From the NCBI GenBank assembly GCA_019459525.1, contig JAIBEY010000077.1, positions 1-64,000 on the forward strand: a stretch of DNA of 64,000 nucleotides. The letters are read 5' to 3'. Below the pieces are notes generated by a model. The model was not told where the DNA came from. It made no database searches and saw only the letters and a program-made list of their open reading frames with translations. Source of the stretch: Prolixibacteraceae bacterium. Its GTDB lineage: Bacteria; Bacteroidota; Bacteroidia; Bacteroidales; Prolixibacteraceae. Of the stretch, positions 15,049-23,245 are shown one piece after another; the stretch's first letter is position 1; each line of letters begins with the position of its first letter. Both the position numbers and the translations under genes were made by a program.

Positions 15049-17040
15049 TTAATTCATTTTCTTTTGCTTATAGATACGCTTGTTTATTTTGTACGAGAAT
15101 CCGACCGTCATCAATTCCCTGGTTTGCCATTTGGGTTTGAAGATGGCCTTGCCTTCCAGGTCAGTTTTTCCGGTATCGAAAGTTACATTGTCATCGTAAA
15201 GCAAATAAAGCATAAACGACATGTTAATCCGGTCAGTCAATTGGGCGACTACCGTATTTTCCCAGTTAATATCCACTTTTTTAAATGGCTGCTGGTAATT
15301 CATGAACATCTTATACTTGGTTTCGTAGCTGATACGCGGTGTGATGTCCATTTTATACTTCAGGTCGGTGTTGAGACCGGGCTCCCAAAAGCTGCGGCTG
15401 GTTTCCGGAACTCCATAGCGGGTTTGGTCGATAAGAGCTGTATCGCGCACAAAAACATATTTGGCCGTAATTGGTGAAATGAACAACGAGAAATTCTTGT
15501 TCGGTTTATAATCGAGACCAAGTTTAAACAACGTTTTGGCTGGCGATAAATAGCTCGAAATAGGTGTTGTTTTGTCAGGATAATTGTAGCCTTTAAAAAA
15601 CTGTGTCACAAAGTCAATCTCACTACTGTAGTACCATTTTTTGAAAGCACTGATACCGAGACGGGAAATTAATTCGATCTTGTCGTCGTTCTTTTGGGTC
15701 TGATTAATGTCACCGCCCTGCCTTATCCAGCCGTTGCGCAGCTCGCCGCTGTTTTCCCATTTCAGTTTATCGTCCGAATAGTTGGCATATCCTTTCAGCA
15801 CGCTAAGAAAAGAAAACGCGCTTTTCCCCCCGGCTTTCCAGTTGTTCAGGTAGGTTTGTGTAAACCCGAAGGTGCCCGTTCCTCCTAAATCCCACGGTGT
15901 CAGTATCTGGTATTTCTTTTGGATCTTAGTCAGGTTCTGTTTCGGGGTCATGGTTTCGAACACATAATCGCGGCGCTGTTTCTGGGCGATCCGGTTGAAT
16001 GTCACGTCGTCGTCAATAGCAATCCCCAGGGTATATTTGTCCAGGTTCATCATCCTGATGGCCAGCGAATCGTTTTGCTCGTTCTTGATGTACAAGCGGT
16101 TGATCGACCGTTGATTGTTGCGTAACCATACTTGAGCCGGCTTGCCGGTTAAGCTCTGAATCCAAACAGAAACGGAATCGTTTTGAGCGTAGCGTTGCAG
16201 CTTCTGCACAAATTGGTTTATCGAATCGTTTACCGAGCGTACAACCGAGTCGTTGTAGTGAGCCAATACCTGTTGGTTTTGCAGTTTCAGGGAATCGCGC
16301 AACTGGCTTTGAAGCGAATCGGAGAATACGCGGACGGCATACTTCCGGTAAGCTGTAATTGCCGAGTCGAGGTTGATTTTTGCAATCCGGTTATTGAACC
16401 GCTGACGGGCATTTTCGAGTATAAAACTTCTGGCTTCCTGCCGCTTTTTAATCCGGTTAAAATCGTTTGCCGATTGAGACAGTGAATCCGGAACTGCATG
16501 CACATTTTTCAGGCTGTCGGGTAAAATGATTCGGGTTCTCCGGATTATCGCAGCTTCATCGCCTTCAGCAATGGGCTGAACTTTACCATCGGGACCGGCA
16601 ATCAGGTTTTCTGTTAACGGAATCGCTTTCATATCCACGCCATTCCAGATGGCACGGTCGAGCTGCTTCATCTTCTCCAGAATAGTCGGATAATTTTGAT
16701 ATCCCTTCACTTTAAGCGAATCGCTGACATGGGCAGGCGAACGGTTGATGTACCTGAAATTTTCGCTTTTCTGAAATCTTTCGAGTTTAACCAGGATTGA
16801 GTCAATCCGTTCATGTTCGGCAAAACTAATCAGGCCGCTTACGGCATTCAGGATTTCAGGGTTTTCCGGTTTCCAGAAGTTGGTTGGATGAAGGTACTTT
16901 TTCAGGAAGTCGATACTCAGCGAAACGGAGTCTTTAGAACTGGTATTGTTTTCTTTTTTACGGTCAATGGGGTTGGTTTCGGCAAATATGGAAACACTAA
17001 TCAGGATTAAAAATCCTGTCAAAAGTTTTTTAAGCTGCAT
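15049..17040 (-). CDS. DUF3078 outer-membrane-type protein
   Basis: This 663-residue exported protein has signal peptide MQLKKLLTGFLILISVSIFAE. A long N-terminal part (about 40-370) is rich in short Ser-Asp-Ser/Leu-Lys segments (SDSLQSQLRDSLKLQ) and predicted helical. The C-terminal part (from about 385) is the DUF3078 region beginning LGGTGTFGFTQTYLNNWKAGG, with alternating aromatic strands consistent with a beta-barrel. The family is Bacteroidota-specific and its function is unknown. It lies 70 nt after the CYTH gene on the same strand and may be cotranscribed. Confidence 0.8.
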   Translation of the reverse strand: MQLKKLLTGFLILISVSIFAETNPIDRKKENNTSSKDSVSLSIDFLKKYLHPTNFWKPENPEILNAVSGLISFAEHERIDSILVKLERFQKSENFRYINRSPAHVSDSLKVKGYQNYPTILEKMKQLDRAIWNGVDMKAIPLTENLIAGPDGKVQPIAEGDEAAIIRRTRIILPDSLKNVHAVPDSLSQSANDFNRIKKRQEARSFILENARQRFNNRIAKINLDSAITAYRKYAVRVFSDSLQSQLRDSLKLQNQQVLAHYNDSVVRSVNDSINQFVQKLQRYAQNDSVSVWIQSLTGKPAQVWLRNNQRSINRLYIKNEQNDSLAIRMMNLDKYTLGIAIDDDVTFNRIAQKQRRDYVFETMTPKQNLTKIQKKYQILTPWDLGGTGTFGFTQTYLNNWKAGGKSAFSFLSVLKGYANYSDDKLKWENSGELRNGWIRQGGDINQTQKNDDKIELISRLGISAFKKWYYSSEIDFVTQFFKGYNYPDKTTPISSYLSPAKTLFKLGLDYKPNKNFSLFISPITAKYVFVRDTALIDQTRYGVPETSRSFWEPGLNTDLKYKMDITPRISYETKYKMFMNYQQPFKKVDINWENTVVAQLTDRINMSFMLYLLYDDNVTFDTGKTDLEGKAIFKPKWQTRELMTVGFSYKINKRIYKQKKMN

Positions 17041-17110
17041 AATTATTTGGTTAATTGGCTATCTAAAAACGATTATCTCTTTTGAATTGTTGTGTACCGC
17101 CTTTCAAAAA

Positions 17111-17587
17111 TCAGGCCATGTCGTCGTCCCATTCCTGAAACGGACAGCCCGAAAGATACGAATTATAATATCTTCCGTCGTGCGAAACTTCTTCCAGAAG
17201 CCAGTCGGGGCGCGGAAAATTCTGAAATTCAGATTCCAATTCTATTTCGGCCATCACTAATCCTGAATTTTTTCCTGAGAATACATCTACCTCCCAGGTA
17301 AAACCGCCAACCTGAATTTCGTACCGTATTTTTTCTACCGGATGGGAAATGGCCATTTTCATCATTTCCTGCGCATCTTCCACTGGAATTTCGTATTCAA
17401 ATTCCGGCCTCGAAATCGACTCAGAGCGTCCTTTTATGGTTAGGAATGCTTTTTCTCCGGCAATCCTGACCCGTACTGTCGGGTTGGGCGCTAATCCCAG
17501 GTAGGCTTGCACCAATCTGGTTCCCCTATTATTTGGCGACCATTTGCTGGTATCTACTAAAAATTTACGTTCAATCTCGAGCGACAT
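17111..17587 (-). CDS. CYTH-domain protein (triphosphate tunnel family)
   Basis: A 158-residue protein starting MSLEIERKFLVD, the CYTH signature with the ExExK motif at Glu4, Glu6 and Lys8. Further tunnel residues follow in TVRVRIAGEKAFLTIKGR and WEVDVFSGKNSGLVMAEIELE. Bacterial single-domain members act as inorganic tripolyphosphatases or bind nucleotide and organic phosphates. I start at 17587; the frame extends 12 codons further, but the family begins at this Met. Confidence 0.88.
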   Translation of the reverse strand: MSLEIERKFLVDTSKWSPNNRGTRLVQAYLGLAPNPTVRVRIAGEKAFLTIKGRSESISRPEFEYEIPVEDAQEMMKMAISHPVEKIRYEIQVGGFTWEVDVFSGKNSGLVMAEIELESEFQNFPRPDWLLEEVSHDGRYYNSYLSGCPFQEWDDDMA

Positions 17588-17744
17588 AATTTTCTGATGT
17601 TTGTTTAATACTCCAAAAATCAAAGGATAAAAATAATATACCTTTGAAAATTGGAATGATGCAATTGAAGCGAATGATTGGTATTTTTTAACTCAATAAC
17701 GCTTGTTTTTGCTAATTTGCAGCAACAAAAATAGAACTACTGTA

Positions 17745-18299
17745 ATGATTTCACGCGAGAATGCTTATAAACTTTTGAATCAGCATATTCAAAATGCCCA
17801 AATGATCAGGCATAGTGTGGCCAGCGAGGTCGTTTTACGAGTCCTGGCCACTAAACTTGGTCACGATCCGGATGAATGGGGGCTGGCCGGTTTGCTGCAT
17901 GATATTGATGTGGAGATTACCCAGGGCGATCCTTACCGGCATGGCCCGTTTGCAGCCGGAATGCTCGATGGTTTGCTCTCCGCTGAAGCTATTGATGCCA
18001 TTGTGATGCACAACGAGATGGCGACCGGTAAAGAACGAACCACCGTTTTTCAACATGCGCTGGCCGCCGGTGAAACCATTACCGGGCTGATCATGGCTAC
18101 AGCTATGGTTTATCCGGATAAAAAATTGGCTTCGGTAAAAACCAAATCGATTACCAAACGCATGAAAGAGAAGGCGTTCGCGGCTTCGGTAAAACGCGAA
18201 AATATTCTGGAATGCGAACGAATTGGAATTCCGATTGATGAATTTGCCGAAATGGCTTTGGTGGCCATGCAAGGGATTAGTGATGAGTTGGGGTTTTAA
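17745..18299 (+). CDS. HD-domain phosphohydrolase
   Basis: This 184-residue protein has the HD metal-binding pattern: His23 in IRHSVASE, His52-Asp53 in LLHDIDVE, and His66 and His89 downstream. It resembles the small HDIG-type hydrolases often annotated as hydrolase or HAD-adjacent. The substrate is unknown; nucleotides or phosphate esters are typical. The ATG at 17745 is preferred over the upstream frame extension to 17703, which lacks family similarity. Confidence 0.82.
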   Translation: MISRENAYKLLNQHIQNAQMIRHSVASEVVLRVLATKLGHDPDEWGLAGLLHDIDVEITQGDPYRHGPFAAGMLDGLLSAEAIDAIVMHNEMATGKERTTVFQHALAAGETITGLIMATAMVYPDKKLASVKTKSITKRMKEKAFAASVKRENILECERIGIPIDEFAEMALVAMQGISDELGF

Positions 18300-18309
18300 A
18301 CTAATGTTT

Positions 18310-19323
18310 TTACAATGAATTCCTCCGTATAAACCGGAAGGGACTTTTAATTCGTTCGAATTTTCGGGTAAGGATCATTTGGGCAGCCAGTTGCCCGATT
18401 TCTTCGTGGTTGGTGGAGATGGTTGTAATCCCGTCGCACAAAATTTCTTTCACCTGGTTTTCGTTGTAGGCCACCACGCCGCAATCTTTTCCCAATGTCC
18501 AGTTTTTCTGCTTGATTTTCCGGATAAAAGCGTATAAATCGTCGTCAGAAACAATGATGTAAGCTTCGCCCTGATGAATTTCAGTGTCTTCCATACGGTC
18601 GATAACGGCATGATTAAACCCGTTTACCTGGCAAAATATTTTAAACCCGCGGACGATGTAGGGCGGATAGTATTCGGCCTGCGGAAAAACCAGGTTTAAG
18701 CGGTTGTATTTCCGGAGTAAATCGAGCCCACACGTTAATGCCGACTGAATATCTTTGTCGTATTCCTGGTAAACCACCGGGTAGTCTTTCAATTCATCCA
18801 GAAAACGATCCACAATCAGCACTTTTTCGCGCGGAATCTTTTTAATGACTTTACTGATGTTGGCATTTTCGTTTCTGACATGTGGCAGGATTACGAAATA
18901 GTCGTAGTTGTTGAGGTTGTTGTTTACAATAGCTTCAAATTCATCCAGTTCGTAGTTGTAAATGAACACGTCAACACTGGCTTTCACGCCCATTTCCTTC
19001 ACAAACGAATAATAAATACTTCTTTTGTAGTTGCTTAATTTATTGAATATCAGGCATATTTTTAGCTTTTTGCTCACATTTACCTGATTGATGTAGTACC
19101 CTTTTCCGCGAACAGCCAATACAATACCTTTTTTCTTCATATATACATAGGCCTTCTCCACGGTATCGCGCGATAAAAGCAGTTCTTCGCTGGTTTCGTT
19201 GATGGACGGAATGCGTTGGCCCTGTTTGAAAATACCTGCCTCGATGTCGGAAATAAACAGATCGACCACCTGTTTGTATTTGGGGATTTCCGACTCTGAG
19301 TCAATTTTAAGGTTTTGAAGCAT
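18310..19323 (-). CDS. GntR-type regulator with periplasmic-binding-like sensor domain
   Basis: The 337-residue protein has an N-terminal winged helix (about 12-80, with IPKYKQVVDLFISDIEAGIF and LLLSRDTVEKAYVYMKKKG), then a LacI-like ligand-binding domain (about 87-330, CLIFNKLSNYKRS to ISTNHEEIGQLAAQMIL). This GntR/LacI fusion is common in Bacteroidota as a sensor of sugars such as fucose or rhamnose. No target operon is adjacent, since it is convergent with the HD gene and followed upstream by sucD, so its ligand is open. Confidence 0.87.
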   Translation of the reverse strand: MLQNLKIDSESEIPKYKQVVDLFISDIEAGIFKQGQRIPSINETSEELLLSRDTVEKAYVYMKKKGIVLAVRGKGYYINQVNVSKKLKICLIFNKLSNYKRSIYYSFVKEMGVKASVDVFIYNYELDEFEAIVNNNLNNYDYFVILPHVRNENANISKVIKKIPREKVLIVDRFLDELKDYPVVYQEYDKDIQSALTCGLDLLRKYNRLNLVFPQAEYYPPYIVRGFKIFCQVNGFNHAVIDRMEDTEIHQGEAYIIVSDDDLYAFIRKIKQKNWTLGKDCGVVAYNENQVKEILCDGITTISTNHEEIGQLAAQMILTRKFERIKSPFRFIRRNSL

Positions 19324-19408
19324 ACGATTCCGATTGAATGCCCGAAATTACGAAAAAAAGGCAAACCAAACGGCTGCCTTTTTGCTTGAATGTATTCGTG
19401 TATGGACT

Positions 19409-19436
19409 GTAAGGACACGGTATGCCGTGTCCTTAC
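19409..19436. repeat. Perfect 12-bp-arm palindrome downstream of sucD
   Basis: GTAAGGACACGG and CCGTGTCCTTAC pair across TATG. It lies 7 nt after the sucD stop and may terminate or protect that transcript. It looks like a mobile REP-type element, compare 23209-23238 and 50999-51030. Confidence 0.75.
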
Positions 19437-19443
19437 GAAAATA

Positions 19444-20322
19444 TTATTTCAATCCCTCCAATTTCTGTCTCAGCAACACGGGAATTTCTGCAGGTTCTTT
19501 GGCCACCGGAACTCCGGCTTTATTGAAAGCTGCAATTTTTTCTTCGGCGGTACCCGATCCGCTTGAGATGATGGCTCCGGCATGACCCATCCGTTTTCCG
19601 GGAGGAGCTGTTTGTCCGGCGATGAAGGCCACTACCGGTTTGGTCATTTTTTCGGCAATGTATTGGGCAGCCTGCTCCTCAGCATCACCACCAATTTCAC
19701 CAATCAGAACAACAGCCTTGGTGTCGGGGTCGTTTTCGAAGCGCTCCAGCAAATCGATAAAATACAATCCGGCAACAGGGTCGCCGCCAATACCCACGCA
19801 GGTGGTCTGCCCAAAATCATTCAGGGTTAACAGATTTACAACTTCGTAGGTTAAGGTTCCGCTGCGTGAAATGAATCCGATATTTCCTTCTTTAAAAATC
19901 ATGGCAGGTAAAATCCCGATCAGTGCTTGCCCAGGGGTAATTAATCCGGGGCAGTTGGGGCCAATTAAAAGTGTTCCATTCTGTTTCAGGATGGGAGTTA
20001 CACGGATCATATCCTGAATGGGAACTCCTTCGCTGATGGCTATAACCAATGCTACGCCTGCTTCTGAAGCTTCCAAGATGGCATCGGCAGCAAATGGTGC
20101 CGGAACAAAAATAATGGATGTATTTGCTCCCGTAGCTTTTACCGCAGCAGCTACCGTGTTAAAAACCGGTATTCCATCAACTGTTTCGCCAGCTTTTCCC
20201 GGAGAAACGCCTGCAACGATGTTGGTTCCGTATTCTTTCATACGTCCGGTATGGAATTTTCCGTCGCGTCCGGTTATTCCCTGAACAACCAGCTTGGTAT
20301 CTTTATTGACTAAAATGCTCAT
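19444..20322 (-). CDS. sucD: Succinate--CoA ligase, alpha subunit
   Basis: The 292-residue alpha chain of succinyl-CoA synthetase (TCA cycle substrate-level phosphorylation). The CoA-binding domain occupies about 1-125, with [19 protein letters not shown] at 14-32. The active-site phosphohistidine is His247 in MGHAGAI, and [10 protein letters not shown] (121-130) is typical. It follows sucC on the same strand after 97 bp, so the pair is probably one operon. Confidence 0.96.
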   Translation of the reverse strand: MSILVNKDTKLVVQGITGRDGKFHTGRMKEYGTNIVAGVSPGKAGETVDGIPVFNTVAAAVKATGANTSIIFVPAPFAADAILEASEAGVALVIAISEGVPIQDMIRVTPILKQNGTLLIGPNCPGLITPGQALIGILPAMIFKEGNIGFISRSGTLTYEVVNLLTLNDFGQTTCVGIGGDPVAGLYFIDLLERFENDPDTKAVVLIGEIGGDAEEQAAQYIAEKMTKPVVAFIAGQTAPPGKRMGHAGAIISSGSGTAEEKIAAFNKAGVPVAKEPAEIPVLLRQKLEGLK

Positions 20323-20340
20323 TGGATGTGTTATTAAAAA

Positions 20341-20365
20341 GTTTCAAGTTCCAGGTTTCAAGTTG
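20341..20365. repeat. GTTTCAAGTTCCAGGTTTCA repeat tract between sucC and sucD
   Basis: Two overlapping GTTTCAAGTT words separated by CCAG lie within the sucC-sucD spacer. Same family as the tracts at 11753-11793 and 13877-13903. Confidence 0.5.
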
Positions 20366-20419
20366 CCCCTTTTGGAAATTGTTTATTAAATGTTCAGTAT
20401 TGGATATTATTAAAAGAAG

Positions 20420-21553
20420 TTACCGTTTGCTCAGTTCAATTGCTTTTTTGGCTGCTTCACTCATCGAACTCACGGTTGGCAGTCCGGTTTGTTTTAACAA
20501 TTCCAGCCCTTCTTCAGCATTTGTTCCTGAGAGCCTGACAACAATAGGAATGTCGGTCATGATAATTTCGAGCGCTTTGATTAAACCCTTCGCCACGTCG
20601 TCGCAACGGGTAATTCCGCCAAAAATGTTGATCATCACGGCCTTTACATTTTTGTCGCCCAAAAGGATGTTCATGGCGTCAATAACTTTTTGTGGGTTCG
20701 AACTTCCACCGATGTCCAGAAAGTTAGCCGGAGAACCGCCATATAATTTGATCATGTCCATGGTAGCCATGGCCAAACCGGCGCCATTCACCATGCAGCC
20801 AATGTTTCCATCCAGTTTAATGTACGATAAGCCTTTTTCGTGCGCGGCAATTTCCTGCAATTCGGCTTCGTCGGGTTCGCGCATGGCCAGTATTTTGGGT
20901 TGGCGGAAAAGAGCATTGTCGTCAAAATTCATTTTCCCGTCGATGGCCAGCACTTCATTATCGGGAGTCAATACCAGCGGATTGATTTCAGCCAGTGTCG
21001 CATCGGTTTCCACATACAGTTTGTAGAGTTTGGTGAAAATGGATGCTGCTTTATTGGCCAGCCTGATGTCACCAAACAGTTCCAGAGCCACATTCCTGGC
21101 CTGGTAGTCTAATAATCCGGTGAGCGGATTGATATGAAATTTGATGATTTTTTCGGGCGTTTCCTTGGCTACTTCTTCAATTTCAACACCACCTTCGGCA
21201 CTCACCATCAGGGTAACGCTTTTGGAATTCCGGTCGCTGATGAGCCCCACGTAAAACTCTTTGGCAATGTTAACAGCATCGGCAACCAGTACTTTTTCAA
21301 CCGTATAACCTTTGATGTCCATTCCCAGGATTTGTTTTCCGGCAGCAACAGCGTCTTCTATGGTACGCGCTAATTTTACACCACCAGCTTTGCCCCGCCC
21401 TCCGGCTAAAACCTGGGCTTTTACAACTACCATACGGTTCATTTCGCGGGCAGCTTTTTCAACTTCGCTTACGGTGTAACACAAAACACTGTCGGGTACA
21501 GGAATGCCATAATCCCTGAAAATTTGTCTGGCTTGATATTCGTGAATCTTCAT
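20420..21553 (-). CDS. sucC: Succinate--CoA ligase, beta subunit
   Basis: The 377-residue beta chain with an ATP-grasp domain (about 1-230) starting MKIHEYQARQIFRDYGIPVP, and a C-terminal CoA-ligase domain (about 240-377) with GCMVNGAGLAMATMDMIKLYG and INIFGGITRCDDVAKG. It binds nucleotide and succinate and partners with SucD encoded just downstream. It lies head-to-head with the SIS gene across 334 bp that hold no other gene. Confidence 0.96.
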   Translation of the reverse strand: MKIHEYQARQIFRDYGIPVPDSVLCYTVSEVEKAAREMNRMVVVKAQVLAGGRGKAGGVKLARTIEDAVAAGKQILGMDIKGYTVEKVLVADAVNIAKEFYVGLISDRNSKSVTLMVSAEGGVEIEEVAKETPEKIIKFHINPLTGLLDYQARNVALELFGDIRLANKAASIFTKLYKLYVETDATLAEINPLVLTPDNEVLAIDGKMNFDDNALFRQPKILAMREPDEAELQEIAAHEKGLSYIKLDGNIGCMVNGAGLAMATMDMIKLYGGSPANFLDIGGSSNPQKVIDAMNILLGDKNVKAVMINIFGGITRCDDVAKGLIKALEIIMTDIPIVVRLSGTNAEEGLELLKQTGLPTVSSMSEAAKKAIELSKR

Positions 21554-21834
21554 TTCAAATAAAAATAATTGGTTAGTATGCTTTTATTTTTCGTTCTTTT
21601 TTATCTTTTTCCCGCATGTCAGGTCTTTCAGAAACAAAATAGGAAAGCCGCTTTATTGCCATCTAAATATCTGCATAAATAGATAAATCATAATCACGGT
21701 TTTTACATTTTTAAAACATATGAACACATTAATATCCGTTTAGTTTTCAAAAACGCCGGGAGAATAAGAGAAAAAAGCGTCGAAAGAATAAATCTGATTA
21801 CAATCGCGTTCTAAATACTAAAAAGGAAGCGGGG

Positions 21835-21869
21835 TTTGCTTCCTGAAACATATTTTTAGCCTATTTTTG
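21835..21869 (+). promoter_or_regulatory. Promoter of the SIS-domain gene
   Basis: TTTG (21835-21838) and TATTTTTG (21862-21869) are 23 nt apart, and the ATG lies 18 nt further on. A small hairpin (AGGAAGC/GCTTCCT, 21824-21844) overlaps the -33 element. The rest of the 334-bp sucC-SIS gap shows nothing else I can support. Confidence 0.55.
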
Positions 21870-21887
21870 CGACGAAAAAATTACATT

Positions 21888-22496
21888 ATGCTTGAAGATA
21901 TTAAACAGGTTTTGCGTCAGGAAGCTGAAGCTATCCAGAATATTCCGGTGACCGGGGCTTTTGAAAAGGCCATTGATATTATTGAAGAACGTGTTCACCG
22001 CCTAAAAGGTAAATTGGTGGCTTCCGGAATGGGAAAAGCCGGACAAATTGCCCTGAATATCGCAACCACTTTTAGTTCGACCGGAACCCCGGCAGTATTT
22101 TTGCATCCGAGCGATGCCCAGCATGGAGATTTGGGTGTAGTTCAGCCGAACGATGTGCTGCTGCTGATTTCCAATTCGGGGAAAACACGTGAAATACTGG
22201 AACTTGTTGAGCTGGCAGAAAACCTGCATCCCAACCTGCCGCTGATTGTGATTACAAGCAATAAAGATTCGCAATTGGCACAAATGGCCGATGTTTGCCT
22301 GGAGACCGGAAATCCGAAGGAGGTTTGTATTCTGGGATTGACACCTAGTACATCGACAACCGTGATGACGGTTATCGGCGACGTGTTGGTGGTGATGATG
22401 ATGAAACGAATCGGTTTCAACAACGAAGAATACGCCAAACGCCACCACGGCGGTTACCTGGGACATAAATCGAGGTTGCAGGCAGGATTGAAATAG
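21888..22496 (+). CDS. SIS-domain sugar phosphate isomerase (KpsF/KdsD-like, no CBS domains)
   Basis: This 202-residue protein covers only the SIS domain of arabinose-5-phosphate isomerase-type enzymes: VASGMGKAGQIALNIATTFSS, then HPSDAQHGDLGVV, ISNSGKTREILELV, and the C-terminal HHGGYLGHKSR. The usual pair of C-terminal CBS domains (full length about 320) is absent, with a clean stop and no frameshift. It may make arabinose 5-phosphate for Kdo, but this role is inferred from the family. The ATG at 21888 is supported by the promoter box just upstream. Confidence 0.85.
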   Translation: MLEDIKQVLRQEAEAIQNIPVTGAFEKAIDIIEERVHRLKGKLVASGMGKAGQIALNIATTFSSTGTPAVFLHPSDAQHGDLGVVQPNDVLLLISNSGKTREILELVELAENLHPNLPLIVITSNKDSQLAQMADVCLETGNPKEVCILGLTPSTSTTVMTVIGDVLVVMMMKRIGFNNEEYAKRHHGGYLGHKSRLQAGLK

Positions 22497-22652
22497 CGAT
22501 CAGTGCACAGTCTCAGTTCCCAGTAAATTAGTCATTTTATATTCAGTTAATTCGTGTCATTCATAGTAGAGACGAATCTAAATTTACGATCAATGACAAT
22601 TGAATGACCTAATGACAATAAATTAAGATTTGAAACTTTTAACTTTTATAGA

Positions 22653-23195
22653 ATGCGCATTTTAAGAGAAAACACCATTGGATTGGTGATCGATATTCAG
22701 GAACGGCTGGTTCCGGTGATGGAAGAAAATGAACTGTTTGTTGAAAATTGCAGCAAACTGATTCAGGGATTGCAAATACTCGGGTTGCCCTTGCTGGTAA
22801 CTCAGCAATATACCAAAGGACTGGGCGAAACCATCGAAGAAATTAAATCTGTAATCAGTGATTTTCAGTACATCGAAAAGAAAGATTTTAGCTGTTACGA
22901 TGAGCCCGCTTTTGCTGAAAAATTGGATCAGTCGGGAGCAAAAAATGTGATTATTTGCGGAATTGAGTCGCATGTGTGTGTACTCCAAACCGCTATCGAC
23001 CTGAAAGAAGCCGGTTATACGCCGGTTGTGGTTTTTGATTGTGTGTCGTCGCGTTCGTTCGATAATGTCGATTTGGCAGCCGAACGTTTCCGCTACGAAG
23101 GGATCATGATGACCTCCCTGGAATCCATTCTTTTTGAACTAACCCGCAGTGCCGGAGCTCCTGGATTTAAAGAGATTTCGAAGTTGGTGAAATGA
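22653..23195 (+). CDS. Isochorismatase-family hydrolase
   Basis: A 180-residue cysteine hydrolase with the family triad Asp14 (LVIDIQERL), Lys76 (YIEKKDFS) and Cys109 (GIESHVCV). The Gly-Ile-Glu-Ser-His-Val-Cys context is of the YcaC/nicotinamidase-related type. The natural substrate is not predictable. It follows the SIS gene by 156 bp of AT-rich, partly repetitive sequence and converges with the PUL esterase gene. Confidence 0.87.
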   Translation: MRILRENTIGLVIDIQERLVPVMEENELFVENCSKLIQGLQILGLPLLVTQQYTKGLGETIEEIKSVISDFQYIEKKDFSCYDEPAFAEKLDQSGAKNVIICGIESHVCVLQTAIDLKEAGYTPVVVFDCVSSRSFDNVDLAAERFRYEGIMMTSLESILFELTRSAGAPGFKEISKLVK

Positions 23196-23208
23196 AATTT
23201 TGGTTGAT

Positions 23209-23238
23209 CGTAGAGACGCGATTAATCGCGTCTCTACG
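23209..23238. repeat. 30-bp perfect palindrome between convergent genes
   Basis: CGTAGAGACGCGATT followed by its exact reverse complement. It sits 13 nt after the isochorismatase stop and 7 nt from the esterase stop and can form a terminator-like hairpin on both strands. A near copy with one mismatch lies at 50999-51030. Confidence 0.8.
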
Positions 23239-23245
23239 GCGCCAT

